Shown here piece by piece: positions 1 to 6,847 of a stretch of 6,923 nt of DNA. The stretch comes from an uncultured Bacteroidota bacterium (GTDB taxonomy: Bacteria > Bacteroidota > Bacteroidia > Flavobacteriales > Flavobacteriaceae). The first letter of the stretch is position 1, and the number at the start of each line of letters is the position of its first letter. The DNA lies in assembly GCA_903879875.1 (NCBI GenBank), contig CAIRNC010000189.1, positions 1-6,923 on the forward strand, given 5' to 3'. The translations under genes were made by a program, and so were the position numbers. The notes beneath the pieces are model-generated. The model made no database searches, was not told the DNA's origin, and worked only from the letters and a program-made list of their open reading frames with translations.

Positions 1-698
1 ATTTCCACCAACAAACCTTTATAGAAGTAACCACCGCTCGAAAGAAAGTCGATTGGAACCGCATTTTTTTCTCGTTTACAATCTGGTCTTGCATTTCTAT
101 TCTATCCACAGTACTCGCTTATTATTCCAATCCCGAAAACTATGTAATTAACTTCAAACCAATTCCCTTTTTGATTTTAGCACTCATTGCAATCGTAATG
201 ATACCGTTACAAACTAGCGTAGAAGAATACCTTTTTAGAGGCTATTTGATGCAAGGATTAGCAGGTTTAACCAAAAACAGATGGCTTCCGTTGCTGTTGA
301 CCTCTTTAATATTCGGATTATTGCATCTTTCCAACCCCGAAGTAACCAAAATGGGCTACATCATTATGATTTTCTACATCGGAACCGGACTTTTTCTAGG
401 CATTCTAACCCTGATGGACGACGGAATGGAATTGTCGCTAGGGTTTCATGCCGCCAATAATCTAACAGGCGCCTTGTTGGTCACTTCCGATTGGTCGGCA
501 TTTCAAACCCATTCCATTTTAAAAGATATTTCAGAGCCAACTGCTGGATTTGATGTAATTTTGCCTGTAGTAGTAATATTTCCTATTCTTTTGTTTATCT
601 TTAGTAAAAAGTACAACTGGCACAATTGGAAAGAAAAACTAACTGGTACTATCGACAACAACACTTTAAATGACAATAACACAATACAATTATTATGA
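1..698 (+). CDS. CPBP-family intramembrane metalloprotease, 5' end missing
   Basis: The reading frame is open from the window's left edge (first complete codon at 3) to the TGA at 696-698, so the N-terminus lies outside. A TTG at 171 could be taken as a start, but the protein-like sequence continues upstream of it. About 231 residues are visible. They carry the three motifs of the CPBP (CAAX protease/bacteriocin-processing, Abi) family: EEYLFRG at visible residues 74-80, FGLLH at 104-108, and GFHAANN at 147-153. The two glutamates and two histidines are the expected metal-binding and catalytic residues, so the enzyme looks intact where seen. Hydrophobic segments lie at about 21-41, 54-70, 94-109, 117-137 and 183-201, which indicates an inner-membrane protein. 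The tail after the last segment is polar and rich in Asn and Thr. The substrate cannot be deduced. The gene overlaps menE by four bases (ATGA), so the two are probably co-transcribed. The family call is firm; the specific role is unknown. Confidence 0.88.
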   Translation, partial: FHQQTFIEVTTARKKVDWNRIFFSFTIWSCISILSTVLAYYSNPENYVINFKPIPFLILALIAIVMIPLQTSVEEYLFRGYLMQGLAGLTKNRWLPLLLTSLIFGLLHLSNPEVTKMGYIIMIFYIGTGLFLGILTLMDDGMELSLGFHAANNLTGALLVTSDWSAFQTHSILKDISEPTAGFDVILPVVVIFPILLFIFSKKYNWHNWKEKLTGTIDNNTLNDNNTIQLL

Positions 699-1750
699 AT
701 CCTATAACTTACAACAACGTTCACAATCGCTTTAAACTAAACGGTTTTCAGCTCAACAAAGAAGATTTATGCCGAGTAGCCTATTGTTTTATTAAAGAAG
801 GCGAAGAATTTCAAAAACCAGTAGGCGACTTCCTACTCGACTGGTTTGACGGCAAAGATTATATCGACATGAACACCTCCGGGAGCACTGGAATTCCAAA
901 AGTAATCCGTGTAAAAAAACAAGCTATGGTCAATTCTGCCATTGCCACTGGTAATTTCTTTGGATTGCAACCTGGCGATAAAGTGTTGAATTGTTTGCCT
1001 ATAAAATATGTAGCTGGAAAATTAATGTTTGTACGAGGACTAATCTTAGGTCTCGACATGGATTTTGTAGCTCCAAGCTCCCATCCAATGGCTAATAATG
1101 ACACCAAATACGATTTTTCAGCTATGGTGCCGCTGCAAGCAAAACATTCGTTGAAAGACTTAAAAAACATAAAAAAACTAATTGTAGGCGGTGCAAAAAT
1201 CACTGCCAAATTAGAAAAAGAATTGCTAAAAGTGCCTACACAATGTTTTGAAACCTATGGTATGACTGAAACCGTTTCACACATAGCTGCAAAAAATGTT
1301 GGTGATAAAGCCTTTACTACTTTGCCAAATGTAACCGTAGCCATCGACGACAGAAACTGTTTAGTGATTGAAGCTACTGATATTTCAGATGAAAAAATTG
1401 TAACCAATGATTTAGTAGAACTAATCTCCGACAAGCAATTTGTCTTTCTAGGACGATTGGACAACGTTATCAACAGTGGTGGCATCAAATTGATTCCAGA
1501 ACAAATTGAGGAAAAATTGGCGCCACACATTCATACTCGCTTTTTTCTAGCCTCTAAACCCGATGCCGATTTGGGCGAAAAATTAGTTCTAGTAATAGAA
1601 GGAGAAACCACTCCCCTAGACGATACCATCTTTGACGAATTAGACAAATACGAAAAACCAAAAGAAATCATCTTTATCCCGAAATTCAAAGAAACGGGCA
1701 ACGGAAAAATCATCCGAAAAGATTCTTTACTACTTGAAAACAAGAAATAA
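695..1750 (+). CDS. menE: o-succinylbenzoate-CoA ligase (MenE-like), ANL superfamily
   Basis: This is a 351-residue adenylate-forming enzyme. It carries the P-loop TSGSTGIPK (residues 61-69), the A5 motif YGMTE (188-192), the hinge region GRLDNVINSGGIK (253-265) followed by the glutamates of PEQIEE, and the C-terminal GNGKIIRKD (335-343), whose Lys338 is the expected adenylation lysine. All catalytic motifs are present. MenE activates o-succinylbenzoate with ATP and joins it to CoA in the cytoplasm, giving the substrate for MenB in menaquinone synthesis. The protein is clearly shorter than the E. coli and B. subtilis enzymes (roughly 450-490 residues). The shortening is mostly before the P-loop, which starts near residue 61. 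The ATG at 695 overlaps the stop of the protease gene, so translation is probably coupled. The ANL superfamily call is certain. MenE is the likeliest member because of the compact form and the menaquinone-dependent lineage, but no other men gene is visible to confirm it. Confidence 0.8.
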   Translation: MNPITYNNVHNRFKLNGFQLNKEDLCRVAYCFIKEGEEFQKPVGDFLLDWFDGKDYIDMNTSGSTGIPKVIRVKKQAMVNSAIATGNFFGLQPGDKVLNCLPIKYVAGKLMFVRGLILGLDMDFVAPSSHPMANNDTKYDFSAMVPLQAKHSLKDLKNIKKLIVGGAKITAKLEKELLKVPTQCFETYGMTETVSHIAAKNVGDKAFTTLPNVTVAIDDRNCLVIEATDISDEKIVTNDLVELISDKQFVFLGRLDNVINSGGIKLIPEQIEEKLAPHIHTRFFLASKPDADLGEKLVLVIEGETTPLDDTIFDELDKYEKPKEIIFIPKFKETGNGKIIRKDSLLLENKK

Positions 1751-1803
1751 AGTCTAAAAACCAATTCGTTTCAACACCATTTAGGTTGCACCAAAAAAAA
1801 ACC

Positions 1804-1832
1804 AAACGTCTCGTATATTGCGACGCGTTTTT
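1804..1832 (+). terminator. Rho-independent terminator after menE
   Basis: The arms at 1804-1813 and 1821-1830 pair over ten positions, with one G-U wobble and one C-C mismatch, around a seven-base loop. A T-run (1828-1832, then AATTAT) follows on the + strand. It lies about 54 bases after the menE stop and would end the protease-menE transcript. The mismatch makes it a moderate rather than strong terminator. Confidence 0.6.
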
Positions 1833-1884
1833 AATTATATGGATTTGAAGGAGTAAAACTTTGGTAAAGTTAATTTTTATCTAC

Positions 1885-1912
1885 AAAAAAAGTCCTGATT
1901 TCTCAGGACTTT
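1885..1912 (-). terminator. Rho-independent terminator after infB
   Basis: A perfect ten-base inverted repeat (1889-1898 with 1903-1912, core AGTCCTGA/TCAGGACT) encloses a four-base loop. On the - strand it is followed by seven T's (complement of the A-run 1885-1891). It lies about 43 bases past the infB stop and ends the rimP-nusA-infB transcript. Read on the + strand it is followed by TTTCTTG, so it may also act weakly as a backup for menE. Confidence 0.9.
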
Positions 1913-1927
1913 CTTGCAATACATTTC

Positions 1928-1942
1928 AGCGTTAGTAACGCT
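1928..1942. repeat. Small inverted repeat just past infB stop
   Basis: The sequence AGCGTTAGTAACGCT is a seven-base perfect inverted repeat around one central base. It lies 12 bases after the infB stop and 15 bases before the main terminator hairpin. No T-run follows on either strand, so it is not a terminator by itself. It could add 3'-end structure to the operon mRNA or be chance. Confidence 0.4.
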
Positions 1943-1954
1943 TATAACTATCTT

Positions 1955-4849
1955 TTATTTCAATTTTTTCTTAATCGCAACTTCGTGGAAAGCTTCGATT
2001 ACATCGCGCTCCTCAATGTCGTTGTAGTTTTTAATTTGAATACCACAATCATATCCTTTGGCAACTTCTTTCACATCGTCTTTGAAACGTTTCAATGCCA
2101 AAAGTTCTCCAGTAAACACCACTACACCTTCTCTAATAATTCTAATTTTAGCATTACGAGAAATTTTTCCGTCCATAACCATACAACCTGCAATAGAACC
2201 TACTTTAGATATTTTGAATATCTCTCTAATTTCAGCAGTACCCAATACTTCTTCTTTCATTTCAGGTGCAAGCATGCCTTCCATAGCGTCTTTCAAGTCG
2301 TCGATAGCGGCGTAAATAATAGAGTAATAACGGATATCTATTTCTTCTTTGTCGGCCAATTGTCTTGCATTTCCAGCAGGACGAACGTTAAATCCAATGA
2401 TAATAGCATCAGAAGCAGAAGCCAACATTACGTCAGTTTCAGTAATTGCTCCAACACCTTTATGTATGATATTAATTTGAATTTCTTCGGTAGAAAGTTT
2501 AGAGAACGAATCGGATAATGCTTCAACAGAACCATCAACATCCCCTTTAAGGATAATATTCAATTCTTTAAATTGACCCAAGGCAATACGACGACCAATT
2601 TCGTCTAACGTAATATGACGTTGAACACGAACCGATTGTTCACGCATCAATTGAGTACGTTTTGCAGCAATTGCTTTGGCTTCTTTCTCATCTTCAAACA
2701 CGTTGAATTTGTCCCCCGCAGTTGCTGAGCCATCCAGTCCTAAAACAGACACTGGTGTTGATGGACCCGCTTCTTTCACTACGTTTCCTCTTTCATCGTG
2801 CATGGCTTTAATTTTTCCATGATGTTTTCCAGCAAGCATATAATCACCCACTCTTAATGTTCCGTGTTGCACAAGAATCGTAGAAACATATCCTTTTCCT
2901 TTATCTAAAAAGGCTTCAACAACAGTTCCAGATGCGGCTTTATTTGGATTTGATTTTAATTCTAATATCTCCGCTTCTAATAAAACTTTTTCAAGTAATT
3001 CTTTTACACCTGTACCTTGTTTTGCAGAAATATCATGGGATTGAATTTTACCACCCCAATCTTCCACTAGCAAGTTCATACCTGCTAATTTCTCTTTAAT
3101 TTTCTCTACGTTGGCATTCGGTTTATCAATTTTGTTTATTGCAAAAATAATTGGCACATTCGCTGCTTGAGCGTGAGAAATGGCTTCTTTAGTTTGAGGC
3201 ATGATGTCATCATCCGCAGCAATAACAATAATGGCAATATCGGTAACTTGAGCACCACGAGCACGCATCGCTGTAAAAGCCTCGTGTCCTGGAGTATCTA
3301 AGAAAGCAATTTTTTGACCATTATCAAGCGTTACACCATAAGCTCCAATATGTTGAGTAATTCCTCCTGATTCCCCTGCAATAACATTTTCTTTACGGAT
3401 ATAATCCAGTAAGGATGTTTTACCGTGATCGACGTGACCCATAACGGTTACAATAGGTGCTCTATCAAATAAATCTTCTGGTTTGTCTTCAACCGCTTGA
3501 ACGGAATCTTCCAATTCAGTTGTAATGAATTCTACTTCAAAGCCAAATTCATCGGCAACAATAGTCAATGTTTCTGCATCAAGACGCTGATTCATCGTAA
3601 CCATAATTCCTAATGACATACACGTTCCGATTACCTTAGTAATTGGCACATCCATCATGATAGCAATTTCACCAACGGTAACAAATTCAGTAACTTTAAT
3701 AGTTTTGCTACCTTCGTCAATTAAACGTTGTTCATCATCTGATTTCTGACGGTGGGTATCTCTTTTATCTCTTCTGTATTTCGCCGCTTTCGATTTACCA
3801 CCTTTTTTACCTTGTAGTTTTTCTAAAGTCTCACGAATTTGGTTTTTTACTTCTTCTTCAGTAGGCTCTACCTTAGCAACAATGGCAGGTCTATTTCCTT
3901 TAACAAATCCTGGACGCGCGCTACGGTTGGCATTAAATCCACCTGCACCGCCTGCGTTTGGCGTAATTTTATTTGGATTAGGAGCGCCTGGTATACCTGG
4001 AGGTCTTGGAGTTGTTGTTGCTCCTGGAGCTCCTGGTTTTGTAGGAATTCTTTTTCTCTTATTTTTATTTGCATTATTGGCTCCAGTACCCGGTGCGCCT
4101 GGTGTACCAGGTTTATTAGGTGTAATTTTAGGAGCTTCAGTTTTCTTCTTAGGTTTATTGAATTGCGATAAATCAATAGTTTGACCTGTAAAAGTGGCTC
4201 CCGAAAGTTGTACATATTGTGTAACTACTTCTTCAGGTGCTTCTTCAACAACTACCGCTTTTTCTTTGACTGCCTTTTCTTTTTTGATTTCTTTATTAAC
4301 AACAGGGGCAGTTTCAACTGGTTTTGAAGTTTTTTTCTCGGTAATCTCTTTTGGTTTAGCTTCCTCTTTTACAAGAGGTTTAGCAATAGGTGCGGGTTTT
4401 ATTTCTTCTTTTTCAGTAACCACAATTGGTTTTTCTTGAATAGGAGCTACAACTTTGGCTACGGGTGTTGCGACAGCTTTTTTAGGATTAAGATCAATAG
4501 TTCCCACTTGTTTTGGAGCCGAAATGATTGTTCTGGCTTTAATAACTTCTTGTTGTCTTAATCTTTCTTCGTCGAGTTTGCGCTTGTCTTCGATTTCTTT
4601 TTCTCTTTCAATACGCAATGCTTCTTTCTCTTTTCTTTTCTCTTCACCAACTTCCTTTGAAGCTTCCTTATTTCCCCGATCGCCCGCAAACTGATTTTGT
4701 AGGATATTAAATTCCTGATCAGAAATTTTTGCGTTTGGATTTGCTTCAATGGCAATTCCCTTATCTTTTAGATAATCCACAGCTCTTTCTAACGAAATAT
4801 TTAATTCCCTTAAAACCTTGTTTATTCTAATTACTCTCTCTTCAGACAT
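1955..4849 (-). CDS. infB: Translation initiation factor IF-2
   Basis: This 964-residue cytoplasmic GTPase brings initiator fMet-tRNA to the 30S subunit and promotes subunit joining. Domains in order are: an N-terminal IF2_N-type helical domain (1-55), a long charged and Pro/Gly-rich linker (about 60-340), a second IF2_N-like domain (about 383-440), the G domain, a beta-barrel domain II (about 638-740), domain III with IILKGDVDGSVEAL (765-778), and the C-terminal fMet-tRNA-binding domain IV (about 870-960). The G motifs are complete: GHVDHGKT (471-478), the GGITQHIGAY switch (495-504), DTPGH (518-522), NKID (572-575) and SAK (608-610). The catalytic His of DTPGH is present. The ATG at 4849 begins a typical IF2_N sequence and is preceded by AAAAAGG four bases upstream, a purine-rich site that may aid initiation. 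A second AAAAAGG copy lies 14 bases further up. The gene is third in the operon, 47 bases after nusA. It is intact and the identification is secure. Confidence 0.98.
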   Translation of the reverse strand: MSEERVIRINKVLRELNISLERAVDYLKDKGIAIEANPNAKISDQEFNILQNQFAGDRGNKEASKEVGEEKRKEKEALRIEREKEIEDKRKLDEERLRQQEVIKARTIISAPKQVGTIDLNPKKAVATPVAKVVAPIQEKPIVVTEKEEIKPAPIAKPLVKEEAKPKEITEKKTSKPVETAPVVNKEIKKEKAVKEKAVVVEEAPEEVVTQYVQLSGATFTGQTIDLSQFNKPKKKTEAPKITPNKPGTPGAPGTGANNANKNKRKRIPTKPGAPGATTTPRPPGIPGAPNPNKITPNAGGAGGFNANRSARPGFVKGNRPAIVAKVEPTEEEVKNQIRETLEKLQGKKGGKSKAAKYRRDKRDTHRQKSDDEQRLIDEGSKTIKVTEFVTVGEIAIMMDVPITKVIGTCMSLGIMVTMNQRLDAETLTIVADEFGFEVEFITTELEDSVQAVEDKPEDLFDRAPIVTVMGHVDHGKTSLLDYIRKENVIAGESGGITQHIGAYGVTLDNGQKIAFLDTPGHEAFTAMRARGAQVTDIAIIVIAADDDIMPQTKEAISHAQAANVPIIFAINKIDKPNANVEKIKEKLAGMNLLVEDWGGKIQSHDISAKQGTGVKELLEKVLLEAEILELKSNPNKAASGTVVEAFLDKGKGYVSTILVQHGTLRVGDYMLAGKHHGKIKAMHDERGNVVKEAGPSTPVSVLGLDGSATAGDKFNVFEDEKEAKAIAAKRTQLMREQSVRVQRHITLDEIGRRIALGQFKELNIILKGDVDGSVEALSDSFSKLSTEEIQINIIHKGVGAITETDVMLASASDAIIIGFNVRPAGNARQLADKEEIDIRYYSIIYAAIDDLKDAMEGMLAPEMKEEVLGTAEIREIFKISKVGSIAGCMVMDGKISRNAKIRIIREGVVVFTGELLALKRFKDDVKEVAKGYDCGIQIKNYNDIEERDVIEAFHEVAIKKKLK
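3977..4114 (-). other. Collagen-like Pro-Gly linker inside IF-2
   Basis: Residues about 246-291 of IF-2 contain repeated PG-X units (KPGTPGAPG, KPGAPGA, PPGIPGAPNP) broken by a basic stretch (NKNKRKR). A Gly- and Asn-rich segment follows. This lies in the linker between the two IF2_N domains, a region known to vary widely in length and composition between bacteria. It is probably disordered and is not expected to form a true collagen triple helix. Its low complexity gives long false ORFs on the other strand. Confidence 0.7.
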
Positions 4850-4896
4850 AAAACCTTTTTATTATTACCTTTTTGTTGTTGTGTTGTTAGACGGAT

Positions 4897-6144
4897 TTAA
4901 TTGGCATTAAATTCATCTTTCAATATGCGCATTACTTCTAAAATTGTTTCCTCCTCTAGATCTGTTCTTCTAACCAAATCGTTTACATCTTGTTTTAAGA
5001 TGCTTCTTGCAGTATCCAATCCAATTTTTGCAAATTCTTCAATTACCCATTCTTCAATTTCATCAGAGAATTCTGTCAATTCAACATCATCATCTTCTTC
5101 TGCAATATTCCCTTCTCGGATTACATCTAATTCATAACCCGTCAACAAACCTGCTAATTTAATATTATGTCCACCACGTCCAATAGCTTTGGAAACTTCT
5201 TCTAATTTCAAAAAAACTTCCGCTCTTTTTGTTTCTTCATTAATTTTGATTGAAGACACTTTTGCTGGACTTAATGCTCTTGTAATATACAATTGTATGT
5301 TGGTCGTATAATTGATAACATCAATATTTTCATTTCCTAATTCCCGAACAATTCCATGAATACGAGAACCTTTCATACCAACACAAGCTCCAACTGGATC
5401 AATTCTATCATCATAAGAATCAACGGCAACTTTTGCTTTTTCGCCAGGTATTCTAACCACGTTTTTAACCAAAATTAAACCATCAAAAACCTCTGGAATT
5501 TCTTGTTCAAATAATTTTTCTAAAAACTTTTCAGAAGTTCTAGACATAATAATTTGAGGTTTGTTTCCTTTTAATTCAACACTTTCAATAATTCCACGAA
5601 CATTATCTCCTTTACGGAAAAAGTCGGAAGGAATTTGTTTTTCTTTTGGCAAAACAATTTCATTTCCATCGTCATCTAGCAAAATTACAACTCTTGGTCG
5701 AACATGATGCACTTCTGCAGTATAAATTTCGCCAATAATATCTTTAAATTGTTTGTAAAGATTGGTATTATCGTGCTCATGAATTTTAGATATAAGGTTT
5801 TGGCGTAGGGCTAAAATTGCTCTTCTTCCTAAATCTACTAACTTTACTTCTTCTGAAACTTCTTCGCCAATTTCAAAATCGGGTTCAATTTTTCTAGCCT
5901 CGGTTAAAGTAATTTCAAGATGGTCTAAATCCAAATCATCATCTGCAACGATAACTCGTCGTTGCCAAATTTCCATATCCCCTTTATCTGGATTGATGAT
6001 AATATCAAAATTATCATCCGACCCAAATTTTTTCTTCAATGCGTTTCTAAATACATCTTCTAAAATCGCCATAAGCGTTACACGATCAATAAGTTTATCG
6101 TCTTTAAACTCTGAAAATGAATCGATTAATGCTATATTTTCCAT
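4897..6144 (-). CDS. nusA: Transcription termination/antitermination factor NusA
   Basis: This 415-residue RNA polymerase-associated factor modulates pausing, termination and antitermination. Domains in order are: the N-terminal polymerase-binding domain (about 1-125), an S1 domain (about 135-203, ending IIMSRTS), KH1 with GMKG (256-259), KH2 with GRGG (322-325), an acidic spacer (EEDDDVE, 349-355), and a C-terminal helical segment (about 362-413). That segment resembles a single copy of the acidic repeat that E. coli NusA has twice. The length falls between E. coli (about 495) and B. subtilis (about 370), which agrees with one repeat. The ATG at 6144 begins the usual conserved N-terminus and lies 13 bases after the rimP stop, so the two genes share a transcript. 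NusA binds nascent RNA, so it is a natural candidate to act on the leader hairpin of its own operon, although that is inference. The identification is secure. Confidence 0.98.
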   Translation of the reverse strand: MENIALIDSFSEFKDDKLIDRVTLMAILEDVFRNALKKKFGSDDNFDIIINPDKGDMEIWQRRVIVADDDLDLDHLEITLTEARKIEPDFEIGEEVSEEVKLVDLGRRAILALRQNLISKIHEHDNTNLYKQFKDIIGEIYTAEVHHVRPRVVILLDDDGNEIVLPKEKQIPSDFFRKGDNVRGIIESVELKGNKPQIIMSRTSEKFLEKLFEQEIPEVFDGLILVKNVVRIPGEKAKVAVDSYDDRIDPVGACVGMKGSRIHGIVRELGNENIDVINYTTNIQLYITRALSPAKVSSIKINEETKRAEVFLKLEEVSKAIGRGGHNIKLAGLLTGYELDVIREGNIAEEDDDVELTEFSDEIEEWVIEEFAKIGLDTARSILKQDVNDLVRRTDLEEETILEVMRILKDEFNAN

Positions 6145-6157
6145 GCCAAATCTTTAA

Positions 6158-6622
6158 TTAAAATGTTACTGTAACAATTGCTTCTTTTATATCTGTGTAA
6201 AGTATTTCTTGTGTCTTTTGAACTGTTTCTTTCCCTTTTCCAACTTTTTTTGGTTCTCTAGCTTCCCAGGAAAGCGTAATAAAATCGTCGTTTGCGGCTA
6301 TCAACTGTGCTTCTATAGTTGTATTTGCGGTTTTAACAATAAGTGTTCTTCCAATATTTTTTTTATACTGACGAATCATTTTCAAAGGCGAGCCAACTCC
6401 AACTGAAGCCACTTCTAGAGAGAAATCTTGCTCTTCCCTATCTAAATTATTTTCTATAACTCTGCTAATGTCAATACAATCTTGTAATACAACTCCAGTA
6501 TCAGCATCTAAAGATACCATTATTTTAAAGGCATCGGTTATCGTTAAATCAATTAGAAATACCGTTGGTTTATCTACCAAAGCCTGTTCTAATAAAGCAT
6601 TTACTTTCTCTTTGAATGTCAT
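6158..6622 (-). CDS. rimP: Ribosome maturation factor RimP
   Basis: This 154-residue protein is needed for late maturation of the 30S subunit. The N-terminal alpha/beta domain (about 1-80) contains LIDLTI and the family signature region SLEVASVGVGSPLK (68-81), where Bacteroidetes carry VG in place of the PG common elsewhere. The C-terminal Sm-like beta domain spans about 88-154 (KNIGRTLIVKT to EAIVTVTF). I chose the ATG at 6622 (MTFKEKV). An in-frame ATG at 6658 would add 12 residues (MREALLPSFYSN), but these are encoded by the leader hairpin and its T-run and look non-protein. The gene is first in the rimP-nusA-infB operon, an order conserved across bacteria. The length is normal for the family. 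No clear Shine-Dalgarno site is seen, as is common in this phylum. Confidence 0.95.
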   Translation of the reverse strand: MTFKEKVNALLEQALVDKPTVFLIDLTITDAFKIMVSLDADTGVVLQDCIDISRVIENNLDREEQDFSLEVASVGVGSPLKMIRQYKKNIGRTLIVKTANTTIEAQLIAANDDFITLSWEAREPKKVGKGKETVQKTQEILYTDIKEAIVTVTF

Positions 6623-6630
6623 ATTGCTAT

Positions 6631-6656
6631 AAAAAGAGGGAAGCAGTGCTTCCCTC
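6631..6656 (-). terminator. Leader hairpin with T-run upstream of rimP (possible attenuator)
   Basis: Positions 6636-6656 form a perfect inverted repeat of ten bases per arm around one central base (arm GAGGGAAGCA). In RNA this gives nine pairs with an ACU loop. On the - strand it is followed by five T's (6631-6635), the layout of a Rho-independent terminator. It lies after the proposed promoter and 8 bases before the rimP start codon, so it would end transcription in the operon's own leader. The + strand side is followed by ATTATC, so it works only in the - direction. An alternative is a structure that controls translation or mRNA stability. Confidence 0.6.
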
Positions 6657-6686
6657 ATTATCTAAATCATTTAATAAATAATGGTG

Positions 6687-6714
6687 CAAATATAGTTATT
6701 TTTTATAAATCAAA
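6687..6714 (-). promoter_or_regulatory. Promoter of the rimP-nusA-infB operon
   Basis: On the - strand TATATTTG (6694-6687) matches the Bacteroidetes -7 element TAnnTTTG exactly. A TTTG (6714-6711) lies upstream with a 16-base spacer, slightly short of the usual range for the -33 element. Transcription would begin near 6680, giving a leader of about 55-60 bases that contains the hairpin. Confidence 0.7.
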
Positions 6715-6719
6715 AATTA

Positions 6720-6750
6720 TTGTTTAATGTAATTTTTTTTATTACCTTTA
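6720..6750 (+). promoter_or_regulatory. Possible promoter of the divergent universal stress gene
   Basis: TTG (6720-6722) and TACCTTTA (6743-6750) stand 20 bases apart and resemble the -33 and -7 elements, with A replacing the final G. A second candidate -7, TACATTTA, lies at 6768-6775. The region is a run of A and T, so chance matches are likely. Confidence 0.35.
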
Positions 6751-6796
6751 TTTTTTTAAAATTACTATACATTTATTCACATTTTACACCTTTTTT

Positions 6797-6847
6797 ATGA
6801 AAAGAATTTTAGTGCCAACCGACTTTTCTGAACAGTGCAGAATTTAA
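6797..6847 (+). pseudogene. Universal stress protein (UspA family), broken after its N-terminus
   Basis: The ATG at 6797 begins MKRILVPTDFSEQ, the typical first strand and loop of UspA-family proteins, where the Asp of PTDFS helps bind ATP in the nucleotide-binding members. A normal gene would continue for about 140 or 280 residues. Here the frame reads CRI and stops at 6845-6847. None of the other frames continues the family sequence: reading GCAGAA as Ala-Glu after a one-base shift gives two expected residues, then unrelated basic sequence and another stop. The homology therefore ends between about 6836 and 6841. The gene is divergent from rimP and shares its intergenic region. The rest of it is either lost or lies beyond an insertion. 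Identification rests on only 13 residues, but these are characteristic. Confidence 0.7.

Noticed and set aside
859..1764. Open frames on the - strand opposite menE
   Set aside because: The + strand frame has all the adenylate-forming motifs over this stretch, and the antisense products show no family features.
1857..1880. AACTTT/AAAGTT inverted repeat with a following T-run on the + strand
   Set aside because: The stem is six mostly A-T pairs and too weak to call a terminator. Stronger hairpins lie on both sides.
1985..2518. 177-codon open frame on the + strand opposite the 3' part of infB
   Set aside because: It lies wholly antisense to conserved IF-2 domains III and IV and has Ser/Phe/Asn-rich, non-family sequence typical of a shadow frame.
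3839..4184. Open frames of about 100-115 codons on both strands over the IF-2 linker (Trp/Cys/Ser-rich, Gly/Pro/Leu-rich and Gln/Leu-rich products)
   Set aside because: They arise from the low-complexity Pro-Gly/Lys coding sequence of infB read in other frames. None has a recognisable domain.
4850..4896. Two AAAAAGG copies in the nusA-infB spacer as a possible regulatory repeat
   Set aside because: The repeat is short and purine-rich in an AT-rich spacer. At most the nearer copy may act as a ribosome binding site for infB.
6662..6670. Minimal reading frame ATG ATT TAG in the rimP leader, - strand
   Set aside because: A two-residue frame in an AT-rich leader is expected by chance, and nothing shows that it is translated.
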